NCBI RefSeq assembly: GCF_041102775.1
Contig: NZ_JBGCUO010000001.1
Coordinates: 1,116,001-1,180,000, forward strand
Direction: 5' to 3'
Length of the DNA: 64,000 bases
Origin: Alcanivorax sp. REN37
Lineage (GTDB): Bacteria; Pseudomonadota; Gammaproteobacteria; Pseudomonadales; Alcanivoracaceae
Shown here: in pieces, positions 20,326-29,435 of the stretch
Layout: each line of letters starts with the position of its first letter
Numbering within the stretch: the first letter of the stretch is position 1
The notes under the pieces: generated by a model
Told to the model about the DNA's origin: nothing
What the model saw: only the letters and a program-made list of their open reading frames with translations
The model's database searches: none
Translations under genes and position numbers: made by a program

Positions 20326-20640
20326 TCAGAGCGCCAGCAGCGCCAGCACCTGGTGTGCGGCCAATGGCCGCACCGTACGGCCCAGCTCGACGCCGTCCTG
20401 CAGCAGGATCAGCGTCGGCCACAGCTTGACCTGGTAGCTGCGGCCGAGCGGCCGGCCCTTGCCGTCTTCCACCGCCACATGGTGCAGCGCGGGGTGCTGT
20501 TGCAGCGCCTCGTGGATCGCCGCCTGGGCCGCGATGCAGTGGCCGCACCAGTTGGCGCCGAACTCCAGCAGCACCCGGCCCTTCAGCGCGTCGGTGTCGG
20601 CGCGGGTGAGGGTTTCCGGCTGGTAATCGGGCATCGGCAT
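20326..20640 (-). CDS. thioredoxin-like protein
   Basis: A 104-residue cytosolic thioredoxin-fold protein. The active site is WCGHC rather than the classical WCGPC, and the cis-Pro loop is KLWPTLIL. WCGHC shifts redox potential in protein-disulfide-isomerase-like proteins, so it may work as an oxidant or isomerase; that is inference. GGGAG lies 8 nt before the ATG. It is upstream of pyrC on the same strand with a 70-nt gap. Confidence 0.83.
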   Translation of the reverse strand: MPMPDYQPETLTRADTDALKGRVLLEFGANWCGHCIAAQAAIHEALQQHPALHHVAVEDGKGRPLGRSYQVKLWPTLILLQDGVELGRTVRPLAAHQVLALLAL

Positions 20641-20732
20641 GGCGGCTCTCCCACGGTGGTTTGGTGTTCAGGGGCGACAGTGAAGGCTATCCTTGCCGGC
20701 CCACTCCGACAATGGCAAAGGGACCCGGCGTT

Positions 20733-22205
20733 GTGACTGCACCGACTTTCTTCTGGCATGACTACGAAACCTGGGGCATCGACACTGCCCGCGACCGCCC
20801 GGTGCAATGTGCCGGCGTGCGCACCGATGCCGAGTTCAACGTGATCGACGAACCGATCAACCTGCTGTGCCGGCCGACGCCGGACTACCTGCCGGCGCCG
20901 GAGGCCTGTCTGGTCACTGGCCTGACGCCGCAGCAGGCGCTGGACGAAGGCATGCCGGAGGCTGAGTTCATCCGCCGGGTGCACGCCGAGTTGGCGGCAC
21001 CGGGTACCTGCGGCGTTGGCTACAACAGCCTGCGGTTTGACGATGAAGTGACCCGTAATACCCTCTACCGCAATTTCTACGACCCCTACGCCCGCGAATG
21101 GCAGCACGGCAACAGCCGCTGGGACCTGATCGATCTGGTGCGCCTCTGTCACGCGCTGCGCCCGGACGGCATGCACTGGCCGCAGCGAGACGACGGCCGC
21201 ACCAGCTTCCGGCTAGAGGAACTGACCGCTGCCAACGACTTGGCCCACGAATCCGCCCACGACGCCATGAGTGATGTGTGGGCGACGCTGGCGCTAGCGC
21301 AGCGCATTCGTGCGTTGCAGCCGCGTATGGTCGATTACGCCATGGGCCTGCGCTTCCGCCATGAAGCGGCGCGCCACTTAAACCTGGCGACCCAGGCGCC
21401 GGTGCTTTACATCAGCGGGCAGATTCCCGGTGCCCAGCAGCACGCCGGTTTCATGATGCCGCTGATGGCGCACCCGACTCGGCGCCATAGCATCATCGCG
21501 GTGGATTTACGCCAAGATCCGAGCGCCTTGCTGAGTCTGGACGCCGACGGCATTCGCGCGCGGCTGTTTGTCAGCCAGGCGGAGTTGCCGGACGGTGTCG
21601 AACGGTTGGCGCTGCGTGAGATTCACCTCAACCGTGCGCCGATGATGGTTCCGGCCAAAATGGTTGATGACACCGTGGCGGCCCGACTCGGCATCGATTT
21701 GCCCGGTTGCCGGCAGCATTGGCGTCAACTGCGGGAGGCGCGCGAGGCGCTGGCCGCGACCCTGAACCAAGTCTACGGCGCACCGGCGGCGCAACGTCCG
21801 GGTAGTGATGACCCGGACCTGATGCTCTACAGCGGTGGTTTCTTCTCGGACGACGACCGGGCACGCATGGAGGCGGTGCGCCATGCTGCGCCCAATCAGT
21901 TGGGGCAGTTTGCCGGCCGCTTCCAGGATGAGCGACTGGACGAAATGCTGTGGCGTTACCGCGCCCGCAATTTCCCGGAAACGCTGGCGCCGCGTGAACG
22001 CCAGCGCTGGCAGCAATGGTGTCACCGGCGGCTGACTCATCCCGCTGACGGTGAACGCGGGTTGGCCGAATTCCATCAGCGCATCAGTGCCCTGCGCGCC
22101 GAGCTTGGCGATCCCAACCAGCACGGCCGCGCCCACTGGGTACTGGACGAGTTGGATGAGTACGGCCAGGCGCTACATGCCGCCATCAATGCGCCGGTGG
22201 TGTGA
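20733..22205 (+). CDS. sbcB: exodeoxyribonuclease I
   Basis: A 490-residue DEDDh 3'-5' exonuclease that degrades single-stranded DNA, affecting recombination and mismatch repair. Exo I is HDYETWG (Asp10, Glu12), Exo II lies in GYNSLRFDDE, and Exo III is SAHDAMSD. The SH3-like and C-terminal helical regions typical of ExoI follow (for example PAKMVDDTVAARLGID). I choose GTG 20733 with AAAGGGA 9 nt upstream; ATG 20712 is in frame but has no ribosome site. Confidence 0.93.
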   Translation: MTAPTFFWHDYETWGIDTARDRPVQCAGVRTDAEFNVIDEPINLLCRPTPDYLPAPEACLVTGLTPQQALDEGMPEAEFIRRVHAELAAPGTCGVGYNSLRFDDEVTRNTLYRNFYDPYAREWQHGNSRWDLIDLVRLCHALRPDGMHWPQRDDGRTSFRLEELTAANDLAHESAHDAMSDVWATLALAQRIRALQPRMVDYAMGLRFRHEAARHLNLATQAPVLYISGQIPGAQQHAGFMMPLMAHPTRRHSIIAVDLRQDPSALLSLDADGIRARLFVSQAELPDGVERLALREIHLNRAPMMVPAKMVDDTVAARLGIDLPGCRQHWRQLREAREALAATLNQVYGAPAAQRPGSDDPDLMLYSGGFFSDDDRARMEAVRHAAPNQLGQFAGRFQDERLDEMLWRYRARNFPETLAPRERQRWQQWCHRRLTHPADGERGLAEFHQRISALRAELGDPNQHGRAHWVLDELDEYGQALHAAINAPVV

Positions 22206-22279
22206 CGGTCACGTTTCCGTCATTAGCGCCGCCTAGCCTATGGTGAGGGCCGGACACTCCGGCTCCGTGGAGAGACACC

Positions 22280-22579
22280 ATGGGCAAGAAAATAGACTCG
22301 CCGCTGCAGCGCCTGCTGGAGTGCTATGTGCTGCAAGCGATCGATGAACTCGGTCCTAAGCAGCGCCGGTTGCTGGAGCGGTTGGAAGGTACGTTGCAGA
22401 AGCTCTACCAGTCGGTCGGCAATTGGCAGCAGATTGTGCAGCAGCAGGTGGGCTTACCGCAGGATGTGGACCACACCTTGCAGCAGGCCTGGGCCAGCGC
22501 CGGCAGTGACCGTTGTAGCGAAAGTTTTGCTCGTGAATGGGCGCACCGGTTGGTGCCGCTGTCGGCGCGCTGCCCCTGA
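22280..22579 (+). CDS. small hypothetical protein
   Basis: A 99-residue soluble, mostly helical protein with a heptad-like central region (LGPKQRRLLERLEGTLQKLYQSV). No signal peptide or known motif. GGAGA lies 6-7 nt before the ATG and base composition matches the neighbours. It sits alone between sbcB and the DUF1266 gene on the same strand. I do not recognise a family. Confidence 0.6.
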   Translation: MGKKIDSPLQRLLECYVLQAIDELGPKQRRLLERLEGTLQKLYQSVGNWQQIVQQQVGLPQDVDHTLQQAWASAGSDRCSESFAREWAHRLVPLSARCP

Positions 22580-22727
22580 TTCGAGACTGTGCCTCGCATC
22601 ACATTCTTGCTGTGATCTCGCCGCTATGCTGCCCCGCTTTGTGTACGGGGGCAGGAAAGTCTTCGTCGTGAGTACACCGCGTGGGTGCAGGGAGCACAGG
22701 GCGACGGTGGTTGCGGAGACGGTCCGA

Positions 22728-23531
22728 ATGGACAATTTGATCCTGGTGTTGGTGTTGCTCGCGGTGGGTGGGGCAGCGGTGTACAAGGTGTGGGGACCGG
22801 TACGGACGCTGATTCGTGTGATCCGGCGACCGAATTACGAGCAGAATCCGCAGGCAGCGCCGCTGTCTCGGGACGATGCCCAGGCGGTGGCGTTGGGGCA
22901 GGTGATCTGCGAGCAGAACATGTTCTTTGCCAACAGCCTGGAAACCGGCGGCGGCAGCAGTGATGTGGCGGAGCAGGTCAAACGCTTGGCCAATAACTGG
23001 GATGTGGTTGACCGCGACAGCGCGTTGTCTGCCATCGAGCGCTTCCGCGAAGGGGGCCGCCGGGCACTGGAAGATTTGGTGCTGGAGGTGTACCTGAAAG
23101 TGGAGCCGGCCGAGCGCGTGGCGGTGCTGGCCGAGCACCTGCCGCAGGAACTGATGGGCCCGGCACAAGGCATGCTGGCGGAGATCCCGCAGCTGTTGGC
23201 CAAACTCAACGAATACGAGCTGTACCAAGAAGACGAGCTGCCTGGCATCCTCGAGCGCGGCACCTTGGCCTGGGACTTGGGTCGGGTGGTCTACATTGCT
23301 CGCGCGGCGCTGCTGGTCGGCTACTTGGATGCCAACCAAGCGTGGCAAGTGGTACGCCAAGCGCGCGCTCAGCTCGGTGAGCATTTCCCAGACTGGAAAG
23401 CCTACGGCCAGAGCTACATGCTTGGCCGCGCGTTCTGGAGCATCGACGACATGGCGTTCGACGGGTTGGCTACCATTACCAAGGCCAGCTGGACCGATGC
23501 CGACAGTGCCTGGTTGAAGCACCCGCTGTGA
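22728..23531 (+). CDS. DUF1266 domain protein with N-terminal membrane anchor
   Basis: A 267-residue protein. One N-terminal transmembrane helix (NLILVLVLLAVGGAAVYKV) precedes a helical cytosolic domain. The C-terminal ~90 residues match the DUF1266 pattern seen in YbeU/YbeR-type proteins (AWDLGRVVYIARAALLVGY ... DWKAYGQSYMLGRAFW). Function unknown. ATG 22728 is supported by GCGGAGAC about 8 nt upstream. A strong terminator follows. Confidence 0.78.
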   Translation: MDNLILVLVLLAVGGAAVYKVWGPVRTLIRVIRRPNYEQNPQAAPLSRDDAQAVALGQVICEQNMFFANSLETGGGSSDVAEQVKRLANNWDVVDRDSALSAIERFREGGRRALEDLVLEVYLKVEPAERVAVLAEHLPQELMGPAQGMLAEIPQLLAKLNEYELYQEDELPGILERGTLAWDLGRVVYIARAALLVGYLDANQAWQVVRQARAQLGEHFPDWKAYGQSYMLGRAFWSIDDMAFDGLATITKASWTDADSAWLKHPL

Positions 23532-23557
23532 CCGTTTGACGGTGACTGTCTGCACAC

Positions 23558-23588
23558 AAAAAAGGCGCTCCGAGGGGGCGCCTTTTTT
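23558..23588. terminator. bidirectional rho-independent terminator
   Basis: An 11-bp stem (23558-23568 with 23578-23588) with six A and six T at its outer ends ends the DUF1266 transcript and probably the convergent ABC transporter operon. Confidence 0.9.
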
Positions 23589-23606
23589 ATTTCCGTCAGC
23601 GGCGCT

Positions 23607-25154
23607 TCAGCGCTGGATCTCGAGCACTTGGGTCGGCTGCCAGATCGCCGGGTCGCGGTGGGTGACCACCACCAGCGTGCGGCCACTGGCGATGACGGCC
23701 GCCGCCACCTGCGCTTCGGTGTCCGGGTCCAGCGCCGAGGTGGCTTCATCGAGAATCAGGATCGGTGCCGGCTTAAACAACGCCCGCGCCAACGCCAGCC
23801 GCTGGCGCTCGCCGCCGGACAGCGCACTGCCGTGGTGGCTCACCGCCTGGTCCAGCCCCGCGGGGCTGCGTGCCAGCAGGGGGCCCAGCGCGGCGGCCTC
23901 GGCGCTGGCGCGTACTGACGCTAGGTCTGCTGGCGCGCCGAGGGTGATGTTGTCGGCCAAACTACCACTGAACACCACCGGCTCTTGCGGCACATAGCTG
24001 ATGTATTCCGCCAGCTGGGTGAATGGCAGCTGCGGTAGCGGTACGCCGCCCAGCGTGACCTGGCCGTGGGCCGGATCGTCAAAGCGCATCATCAAACCAA
24101 GCAGCGTGCTCTTGCCGCCGCCGCTGGGGCCGCGGATCACCATCCGTGCGCCCGGTGTTAGCGTGGCTGATAGCGGCGTCCAACCGCTGCGCGCCTGCAC
24201 CTGTTCCAGTGTTAGGGTGGCGTCGGCGGGCACCGCAACCCTGGCGCCGCTGTCCGGCAGCGCCGGTGCCGCCAATACTTGGTGGTAACGGCGCCACGCA
24301 TCACGCACATCGTTGAGACTGAGCGCGGTCAGGGCCAGATCCGCCAGCGGTGCACAGGCGCGGCCCACCAGCACGATCAGGGCCAGCAGCACCGGCGCCG
24401 GCGTGGGGCCCTGTGCCGTTTGCCACAGCAACACCCCGGCCAGCGGCAACACGCTGGCGAGCGTGGCGATCAGCGTGGCGGGTGCGGCCGCCAGGTTGGT
24501 GCGGTCCAGCGCCGTCTGTTGCGCGCTCCAGCTGTGATCCAGCCGCGACAGCGTGCGTGCCGGGCCGGCACTGCTGCGCAGCAGGGTTAGATGGTCGACC
24601 AGCTCCTGAGTAGCGCGATGGCTGTGCTGGGCGGCGGCATCGCGCGCGCTGTCGGCGCGCCGCAGCCACCATTGGCCGAGCAGTTGCGCGGCCAGTGCCA
24701 CGAGCCAGAGTAGCAGCGTGCACAGCGCCGCCGCCGGGCTCACTACCAGAGCGATGCCCGCACACAGCAGCAGCGGCACCAGCGGCGCCAGCACCAGCGG
24801 TTGCAAGTGGTGGGCGGGAATGCTCATCAGCGTTGGCACGCCACGGCCGGCCACATCGGTCAGTAGCTGGCGGTTGTCAGCACTGAACCAGCCGAGCCGG
24901 GCGCGGCCGAGCGTGCCGAGCAGGGCTTGGTAGAAATCGCCGGCCAGCCGCGCGGCGGTGATGAAACCGCCACGGGTGACCAGCACCGTTACTGCCAGCG
25001 CCAGCAGCGCTAGCACAATCACTGGCAGCGGCCCGGCGTGGTGCAGCAGGCTCCACGCCAGCAGTGTGTAGACACCCGCTTCCAGTAGCGCTACGGCCAC
25101 CCAGCCGAGCACGCTGGCCAGCAAACGACGCCGGGCGCGATCTGCATCATGCAT
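23607..25154 (-). CDS. ABC exporter half-transporter, second subunit
   Basis: A 515-residue fused permease-ATPase. Six membrane helices occupy residues ~10-290. The nucleotide-binding domain has Walker A GPSGGGKST, signature LSGGERQRLALAR, Walker B ILILDEATSALD and a switch His in VVTHRD. It overlaps the first subunit gene by 8 nt and AAGGAG precedes ATG 25154, so the two form an operon and probably a heterodimer. CydC-like and siderophore-transporter-like (YbtP/YbtQ-type) assignments are both possible; a Fur-like site upstream of the operon favours the iron-related one. Confidence 0.8.
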   Translation of the reverse strand: MHDADRARRRLLASVLGWVAVALLEAGVYTLLAWSLLHHAGPLPVIVLALLALAVTVLVTRGGFITAARLAGDFYQALLGTLGRARLGWFSADNRQLLTDVAGRGVPTLMSIPAHHLQPLVLAPLVPLLLCAGIALVVSPAAALCTLLLWLVALAAQLLGQWWLRRADSARDAAAQHSHRATQELVDHLTLLRSSAGPARTLSRLDHSWSAQQTALDRTNLAAAPATLIATLASVLPLAGVLLWQTAQGPTPAPVLLALIVLVGRACAPLADLALTALSLNDVRDAWRRYHQVLAAPALPDSGARVAVPADATLTLEQVQARSGWTPLSATLTPGARMVIRGPSGGGKSTLLGLMMRFDDPAHGQVTLGGVPLPQLPFTQLAEYISYVPQEPVVFSGSLADNITLGAPADLASVRASAEAAALGPLLARSPAGLDQAVSHHGSALSGGERQRLALARALFKPAPILILDEATSALDPDTEAQVAAAVIASGRTLVVVTHRDPAIWQPTQVLEIQR

Positions 25155-26724
25155 AGGAATCTCCTTGGTTCGGGCTGGGTAGCGCCACCCTGGTGTCGGC
25201 TTGCGCCGCCAGGGCGGCGTCATGGGTGACCACCACCAGCGTGCGATGCTGGTCACGGGCGTGTCCTTGCAGACGGCGGAAGATCTGCCGCGCGGTGTCG
25301 TCATCGAGGGCGCTGGTAGGTTCGTCTAGCAGCAGCACTGGGGCCGGGCTGAGGAACACCCGCGCCAGCGCCACCCGCTGTTGCTCGCCACCGGACAGTT
25401 GACTGGCGTCGGCGTCCAGCGCGACTTCCAGACCGGCCTCGGACAGCGCCCACTGCAAGGTGGCGTCATCGGCGTGGGTAACCGCCAGCAGTAGGTTGTC
25501 GCGCACACTGCGGCTGATTACTTGTGGCCCTTGCGGCATCAGATGCAGCAGCGCCGCGCGAGCCTCGGCACTGAGTTCAGTCAGCGCCACGCCGTTGGCG
25601 TGGGCGTGTCCCGAAGGCAATAGATCCTGCCCGGCCAGAGCGCGCAGCAGCGTGGATTTGCCGCCGCCGCTGGGGCCGGTGATGGCGGTCAGAGTGCCAG
25701 GCCGCGCGGTTAGTGACAGCGGTTGTCCAGCTCTAAAACCGTCGGCGTGCAGCGTAACCGCCGCACCAAGATCGCTGTTGTGCTGACCTTCAGGCAGCGC
25801 TGGTTCACGCAGCAATTCCGCCAGGCGCGCGGCGGCGGCGCGGCCAGCGTGCAGGTAATCGAGGCCGTGCCCGAGCCGCAGCGCCGGCGTCACCAACGCC
25901 AAACTGAATAGCAGCGCCGCCGCCAGTGTCGCCGGCGGCCATTGGTGACCGATCAGGTAGACGATGGCGAAGGTGGCGGCCGCTTGCATCAATGCGGTGG
26001 CAAGGGCGGCGGCAGTGGCTACCCGGCGCACTCGGGTCTCCATGCCCTCGGCAAATGCACGGGTGGCGTTCTCGAAGCGCGCCGCGGCGCCGGCTTCGCC
26101 GCCGTAGAGTCGCTGTACGTGGATGCCGCGGGCGTAATCGTCGGCGGCGTTGATCACGTCACCGAGCACATCGCTCTGCATGGCACCGGCTTGGGCGCTC
26201 AGACGCGGGATCGACACGAGGTAGCAATAGGCTGCCGCTACCCCCGGCAGCAGCGCCAGTAAGGCCCAGGGCCCGGCGCTGGCAACCAGCAACACTACCG
26301 AGGCCAGTGGGACCACCAGCAGGGTGGCGAACTCCGCTGGCAGGTGGGCGAGCAGGTGGTGCAGCGCTTGCACATCTTCAGCTACCGCTTGGCGCAGACG
26401 TTTGCTGTCCAGGTTAGCCAGCGTGCGTGCCGGCAGCCGCAGCAGGTGGGCAGCCAGCAGTTGGCGCAGGCGCTGACCGCAGCGGGCTTCGGCGGCGTGG
26501 GCCAGCCAGCTGGCGGCCGCGCCGAGAGCGGCGCTGGCCACCCACAGCGCCACCGCCCACAGTAGCGCGCTGCGCTGGCCGTGGCCGATCAATTGAGTGA
26601 GTTGCCAGAGCGCGGCCAATTGCAGCAGGCCAGCCGCTGCCGCGCCTAACGCGGCGGCGGTCAGTGCGGGCAGGGCAGGGCGCAGGGCGGGGAGTAGCGG
26701 CGGGAAGGCAGACGCGAGGGCCAT
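25147..26724 (-). CDS. ABC exporter half-transporter, first subunit
   Basis: A 525-residue fused permease-ATPase, very Ala/Leu-rich in its membrane domain. The nucleotide-binding domain has Walker A GPSGGGKST, signature LSGGEQQRVALAR and Walker B VLLLDEPTSALD. It is first in a two-gene operon with the preceding entry. A Fur-box-like sequence lies 53-71 nt before its start. The partner has DEATSALD and this one DEPTSALD; both catalytic sites look intact. Possible roles are siderophore or heme-related transport, or CydDC-type thiol export. Confidence 0.8.
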   Translation of the reverse strand: MALASAFPPLLPALRPALPALTAAALGAAAAGLLQLAALWQLTQLIGHGQRSALLWAVALWVASAALGAAASWLAHAAEARCGQRLRQLLAAHLLRLPARTLANLDSKRLRQAVAEDVQALHHLLAHLPAEFATLLVVPLASVVLLVASAGPWALLALLPGVAAAYCYLVSIPRLSAQAGAMQSDVLGDVINAADDYARGIHVQRLYGGEAGAAARFENATRAFAEGMETRVRRVATAAALATALMQAAATFAIVYLIGHQWPPATLAAALLFSLALVTPALRLGHGLDYLHAGRAAAARLAELLREPALPEGQHNSDLGAAVTLHADGFRAGQPLSLTARPGTLTAITGPSGGGKSTLLRALAGQDLLPSGHAHANGVALTELSAEARAALLHLMPQGPQVISRSVRDNLLLAVTHADDATLQWALSEAGLEVALDADASQLSGGEQQRVALARVFLSPAPVLLLDEPTSALDDDTARQIFRRLQGHARDQHRTLVVVTHDAALAAQADTRVALPSPNQGDSYA

Positions 26725-26776
26725 TGGAACACCTTGTGTGGGCGGCCGTGGGCGCAGCCGCGTGACGCAAGGTTTA

Positions 26777-26795
26777 GATAGTAATGATTCTCAAC
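26777..26795 (-). promoter_or_regulatory. candidate Fur box
   Basis: Read on the minus strand it is GTTGAGAATCATTACTATC, close to the Fur consensus with its central GAGAATCATTA core. It sits just upstream of the ABC exporter pair and would make that operon iron-repressed. Confidence 0.6.
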
Positions 26796-26817
26796 TGTGA
26801 TTGGCAACCGGGCTGGG

Positions 26818-27438
26818 TCAGTCTTCCCATTGGTCGTTGTCGTAGGCGAACACCGGCAGCGACCACTGATAGCGGATCGCCGCCAGGCGCATGCCGAGGC
26901 CAAACATGAACGACACCAGTAGGTTCAGGTTTTCATTCACCTCCAGTGCGCGCAGGCCCAAATACAGCAGCGCCACCAGCAGCGACACGCTGGCGTACAG
27001 CTCATGGCGTAGCACCTGCGGGGTGCGGTTGCACATGATGTCGCGCAGGATGCCGCCGAAGATGCCGGTGGTGATGCCGGCCATGATCACTACCGGAGTG
27101 GCGTAGTCGAGCCGCAGCGCTACGTCGCAACCGATGATGGTGAACGCCACCAGCCCCATGGCATCCACCAGCAGGAAAATCTGCTTGAGGCGGTGCATGA
27201 AGCGCGCGATCAGCATGGTGAACATGCCGGCGCCGATGGTCAGGTAGATGTAGAGCGGGTGTTGAGTCCAGGTCACCGGGTAGTTGCCGAGCAGCACATC
27301 GCGCACGGTGCCGCCGCCAAGGGCGGTGAGAAAGGCGATTAGGGCGACCCCGAACAGGTCCATGTTGCGGCGTCCGGCGGCGAGCGCACCGGACATGGCT
27401 TCCGCCGTGATGGCGATGACAAAGATATAGGTCAGCAC
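26818..27438 (-). CDS. TRIC/UPF0126 (glycine-transporter Pfam) membrane protein
   Basis: A 206-residue inner-membrane protein with seven predicted helices in two repeats. Each repeat has the family glycine motif: GGGTVRDVLLG and GGILRDIMCN. This YadS/YicG family is related to TRIC cation channels and its Pfam is now labelled 'glycine transporter'. GTG 27438 is chosen because AGAGGTG lies about 5 nt upstream and the longer frame runs through the riboswitch. The tandem glycine riboswitch upstream supports glycine import or export as its job. Confidence 0.85.
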   Translation of the reverse strand: MLTYIFVIAITAEAMSGALAAGRRNMDLFGVALIAFLTALGGGTVRDVLLGNYPVTWTQHPLYIYLTIGAGMFTMLIARFMHRLKQIFLLVDAMGLVAFTIIGCDVALRLDYATPVVIMAGITTGIFGGILRDIMCNRTPQVLRHELYASVSLLVALLYLGLRALEVNENLNLLVSFMFGLGMRLAAIRYQWSLPVFAYDNDQWED

Positions 27439-27461
27439 ACAAGCACCTCTGTGTCGTGTTG

Positions 27462-27646
27462 TGCCTCTCCCTCTGTCCTTGGTACCTGAGAGTTTATGCC
27501 GGAAACCGGCTTGCCCCTTCGGTGGGTACCCTGCCATGGCGGGCACCGCTCTCCAGTCGGCGTCGATAGTGTGGTTGCAGTACGGGAGCCTGAGCGTTTA
27601 TGGGAGGTTGCGCCTTCGGCGGAGGACCGGGCCTCTCTCTCCTGCA
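27462..27646 (-). promoter_or_regulatory. tandem glycine riboswitch
   Basis: On the minus strand two glycine-aptamer cores occur in series. The distal one (about 27580-27646) has CAGGAGAGAG, GCCGAAGGCGCAACC and CGCTCAGGCTCC. The proximal one (about 27471-27560) has TGGAGAGCG, ACCGAAGGGGCAAGCC and AACTCTCAGGTACC followed by GGACAGAGGGAG. This is the standard two-aptamer glycine riboswitch layout, just before the membrane-protein start. These elements usually switch expression on when glycine is high. Confidence 0.92.
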
Positions 27647-27655
27647 ACGGCGCGC

Positions 27656-27683
27656 ATTATACGGCGGAATTGGTGCTTGGGAA
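27656..27683 (-). promoter_or_regulatory. probable sigma-70 promoter of the riboswitch transcript
   Basis: A perfect TATAAT -10 (minus strand, 27661-27656) and a partial -35 TTCCCA (27683-27678) are separated by 16 nt. Transcription would start about 27649, right at the first aptamer. Confidence 0.6.
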
Positions 27684-27705
27684 CTGGCTGGCGGCGGGGG
27701 CTGTG

Positions 27706-27741
27706 AAAAAAGGCGGCGACCGCAGGATCACTGCGGCCGCC
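27706..27741 (-). terminator. terminator after ahpF
   Basis: On the minus strand, paired GGCGG/CCGCC and CCGCAG/CTGCGG stems with a small bulge are followed by six T. It ends the ahpF transcript just before the riboswitch promoter. Confidence 0.75.
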
Positions 27742-27775
27742 GGTGCCGGGCGCCGGGTAGGCGCGGCGGCGTGAC

Positions 27776-29338
27776 TTACTCGCTGACGGACGAGCGGATC
27801 AGGTGATCGAAGGCACTCAGTGCGGCGGTGGCACCGCCGCCCATGGCGATCACGATCTGCTTGTATGGCGTGGTGGTGACATCACCGGCGGCGAAGATGC
27901 CGGGTACTGACGTCTGGCCACGGGCGTCGATCTCGATTTCCCCGTGGCGGCTGAGGGCCACCGTGTCCTTGAGGAAATCAGTGTTCGGCACCAAGCCGAT
28001 CTGCACAAACACGCCGGCCAGTTCGACCTTGTGCTCGCGGTCGTCGTTGCGATCCTTGAACACCAAGCCGTTGACGCGCTGGCCATCACCGGTGATCTCG
28101 GTGGTCTGGGCACTGGTGTGCACGGTGACGTTGGGCAAGCTGGCCAGTTTCTTCTGCAGCACCGCATCGGCACGCAGCACTTTGTCGAACTCCAGCACAG
28201 TGACGTGCTCGACAATGCCCGCCAAGTCGATGGCGGCTTCGATGCCGGAGTTACCGCCGCCGATCACGGCCACTTTTTTGCCCTTGAACAACGGGCCGTC
28301 ACAGTGCGGGCAGTAGGCCACGCCACGGCCGCGGTATTCCTGCTCGCCGGGCACGTTCACTTCGCGCCAGCGGGCACCGGTGGCCAGTACCAGCGCTTTG
28401 GTTTTCAGCGTGGCGCCGGACTCGAACTGCACCTGGTGCAGACCGTCGGCACCGGCCGGGATCACCTTGGTGGCGCGCTGCACGTTCATGATGTCAACGT
28501 CGTAAGCGCGTACGTGCTGTTCCAGCGCCGTGGCCAGTTTCGGGCCTTCGGTTTCCGGCACCGAGATGAAGTTCTCGATCGCCAAGGTGTCCAGCACCTG
28601 GCCACCGAAGCGCTCGGCAGCGACGCCGGTGCGGATGCCTTTACGGGCGGCGTAGATCGCCGCTGCGGCACCGGCCGGGCCACCGCCCACCACCAGTACA
28701 TCGAACGCATCTTTGGCATTCATGGCTTCGGCATCGCGGGCGGCCGCGCCGGTGTCGAGCTTGGCGATGAACTCTTCCAGCGAGGCGCGGCCCTGGTGGA
28801 ACTGTTCGCCGTTCAGGTAGACGCTGGGCACCGCCATCACCTGGCGTGCTTCCACTTCGTCTTGGAACAGCGCGCCGTCAATGGCGACGTGCTTGACGCG
28901 TGGGTTGAGCACCGCCATCAAGTTCAGCGCCTGCACGATGTCAGGGCAGTTCTGGCAGGACAGCGAGAAGTAAGTTTCGAACTGATAATCGCCAGTCAGC
29001 GCTTTGATTTGCGCAATGGTGTCGTCGCTGACTTTGGGCGGGTAGCCGCCGACTTGCAGCAGTGCCAGCACCAGCGACGTGAATTCGTGGCCCATGGGGA
29101 TACCGGCGAAACGCAGGCTGACAGACCCATCGGGGCGGTTGATCGAGAACGAGGGCACGCGGGCATCGTCACCGTCGGTGCGCAGGCTGATCTTGGCAGA
29201 CATGCCTTCAATTTCACGCAACAGCTCCAGCAGTTCCTGGGATTTGGCGCCGTCGTCGAGGGACGCCACCAGCTCCACCGGCTGATCAATGCGTTCCATG
29301 TAGGCATTCATTTGGGCTTTGAGGTTGGCATCCAACAT
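27776..29338 (-). CDS. ahpF: alkyl hydroperoxide reductase subunit F
   Basis: A 520-residue NADH-dependent flavoprotein disulfide reductase that recharges AhpC. The N-terminal thioredoxin-like domain carries CQNC (Cys128/131), the FAD motif is [19 protein letters not shown], and the thioredoxin-reductase-type site is CPHC (Cys343/346). Length and order of both CxxC pairs match AhpF. It follows ahpC on the same strand with a terminator hairpin between, so it probably gets less transcript than ahpC. Confidence 0.96.
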   Translation of the reverse strand: MLDANLKAQMNAYMERIDQPVELVASLDDGAKSQELLELLREIEGMSAKISLRTDGDDARVPSFSINRPDGSVSLRFAGIPMGHEFTSLVLALLQVGGYPPKVSDDTIAQIKALTGDYQFETYFSLSCQNCPDIVQALNLMAVLNPRVKHVAIDGALFQDEVEARQVMAVPSVYLNGEQFHQGRASLEEFIAKLDTGAAARDAEAMNAKDAFDVLVVGGGPAGAAAAIYAARKGIRTGVAAERFGGQVLDTLAIENFISVPETEGPKLATALEQHVRAYDVDIMNVQRATKVIPAGADGLHQVQFESGATLKTKALVLATGARWREVNVPGEQEYRGRGVAYCPHCDGPLFKGKKVAVIGGGNSGIEAAIDLAGIVEHVTVLEFDKVLRADAVLQKKLASLPNVTVHTSAQTTEITGDGQRVNGLVFKDRNDDREHKVELAGVFVQIGLVPNTDFLKDTVALSRHGEIEIDARGQTSVPGIFAAGDVTTTPYKQIVIAMGGGATAALSAFDHLIRSSVSE

Positions 29339-29370
29339 GCTGGCAGTCTCCTTGTGAGAGTGATGTGCGG

Positions 29371-29405
29371 GTAAAAAAATGCCCGGGCCGGGTAGGGCCC
29401 GGGCA
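29371..29405 (-). terminator. ahpC-ahpF intergenic terminator
   Basis: A 10-bp GC stem (29380-29389 with 29396-29405), on the minus strand followed by A and seven T. It lies 30 nt after the ahpC stop and should pass only part of transcription into ahpF. Confidence 0.88.
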
Positions 29406-29435
29406 GTGGCGTCATACTGCCCAGCAGTACGAAGC

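Noticed and set aside
23607-26724. Firm assignment of the ABC pair as CydDC
   Set aside because: The lengths and fused layout allow it, but nothing specific to CydDC is visible and no cytochrome bd genes are nearby.
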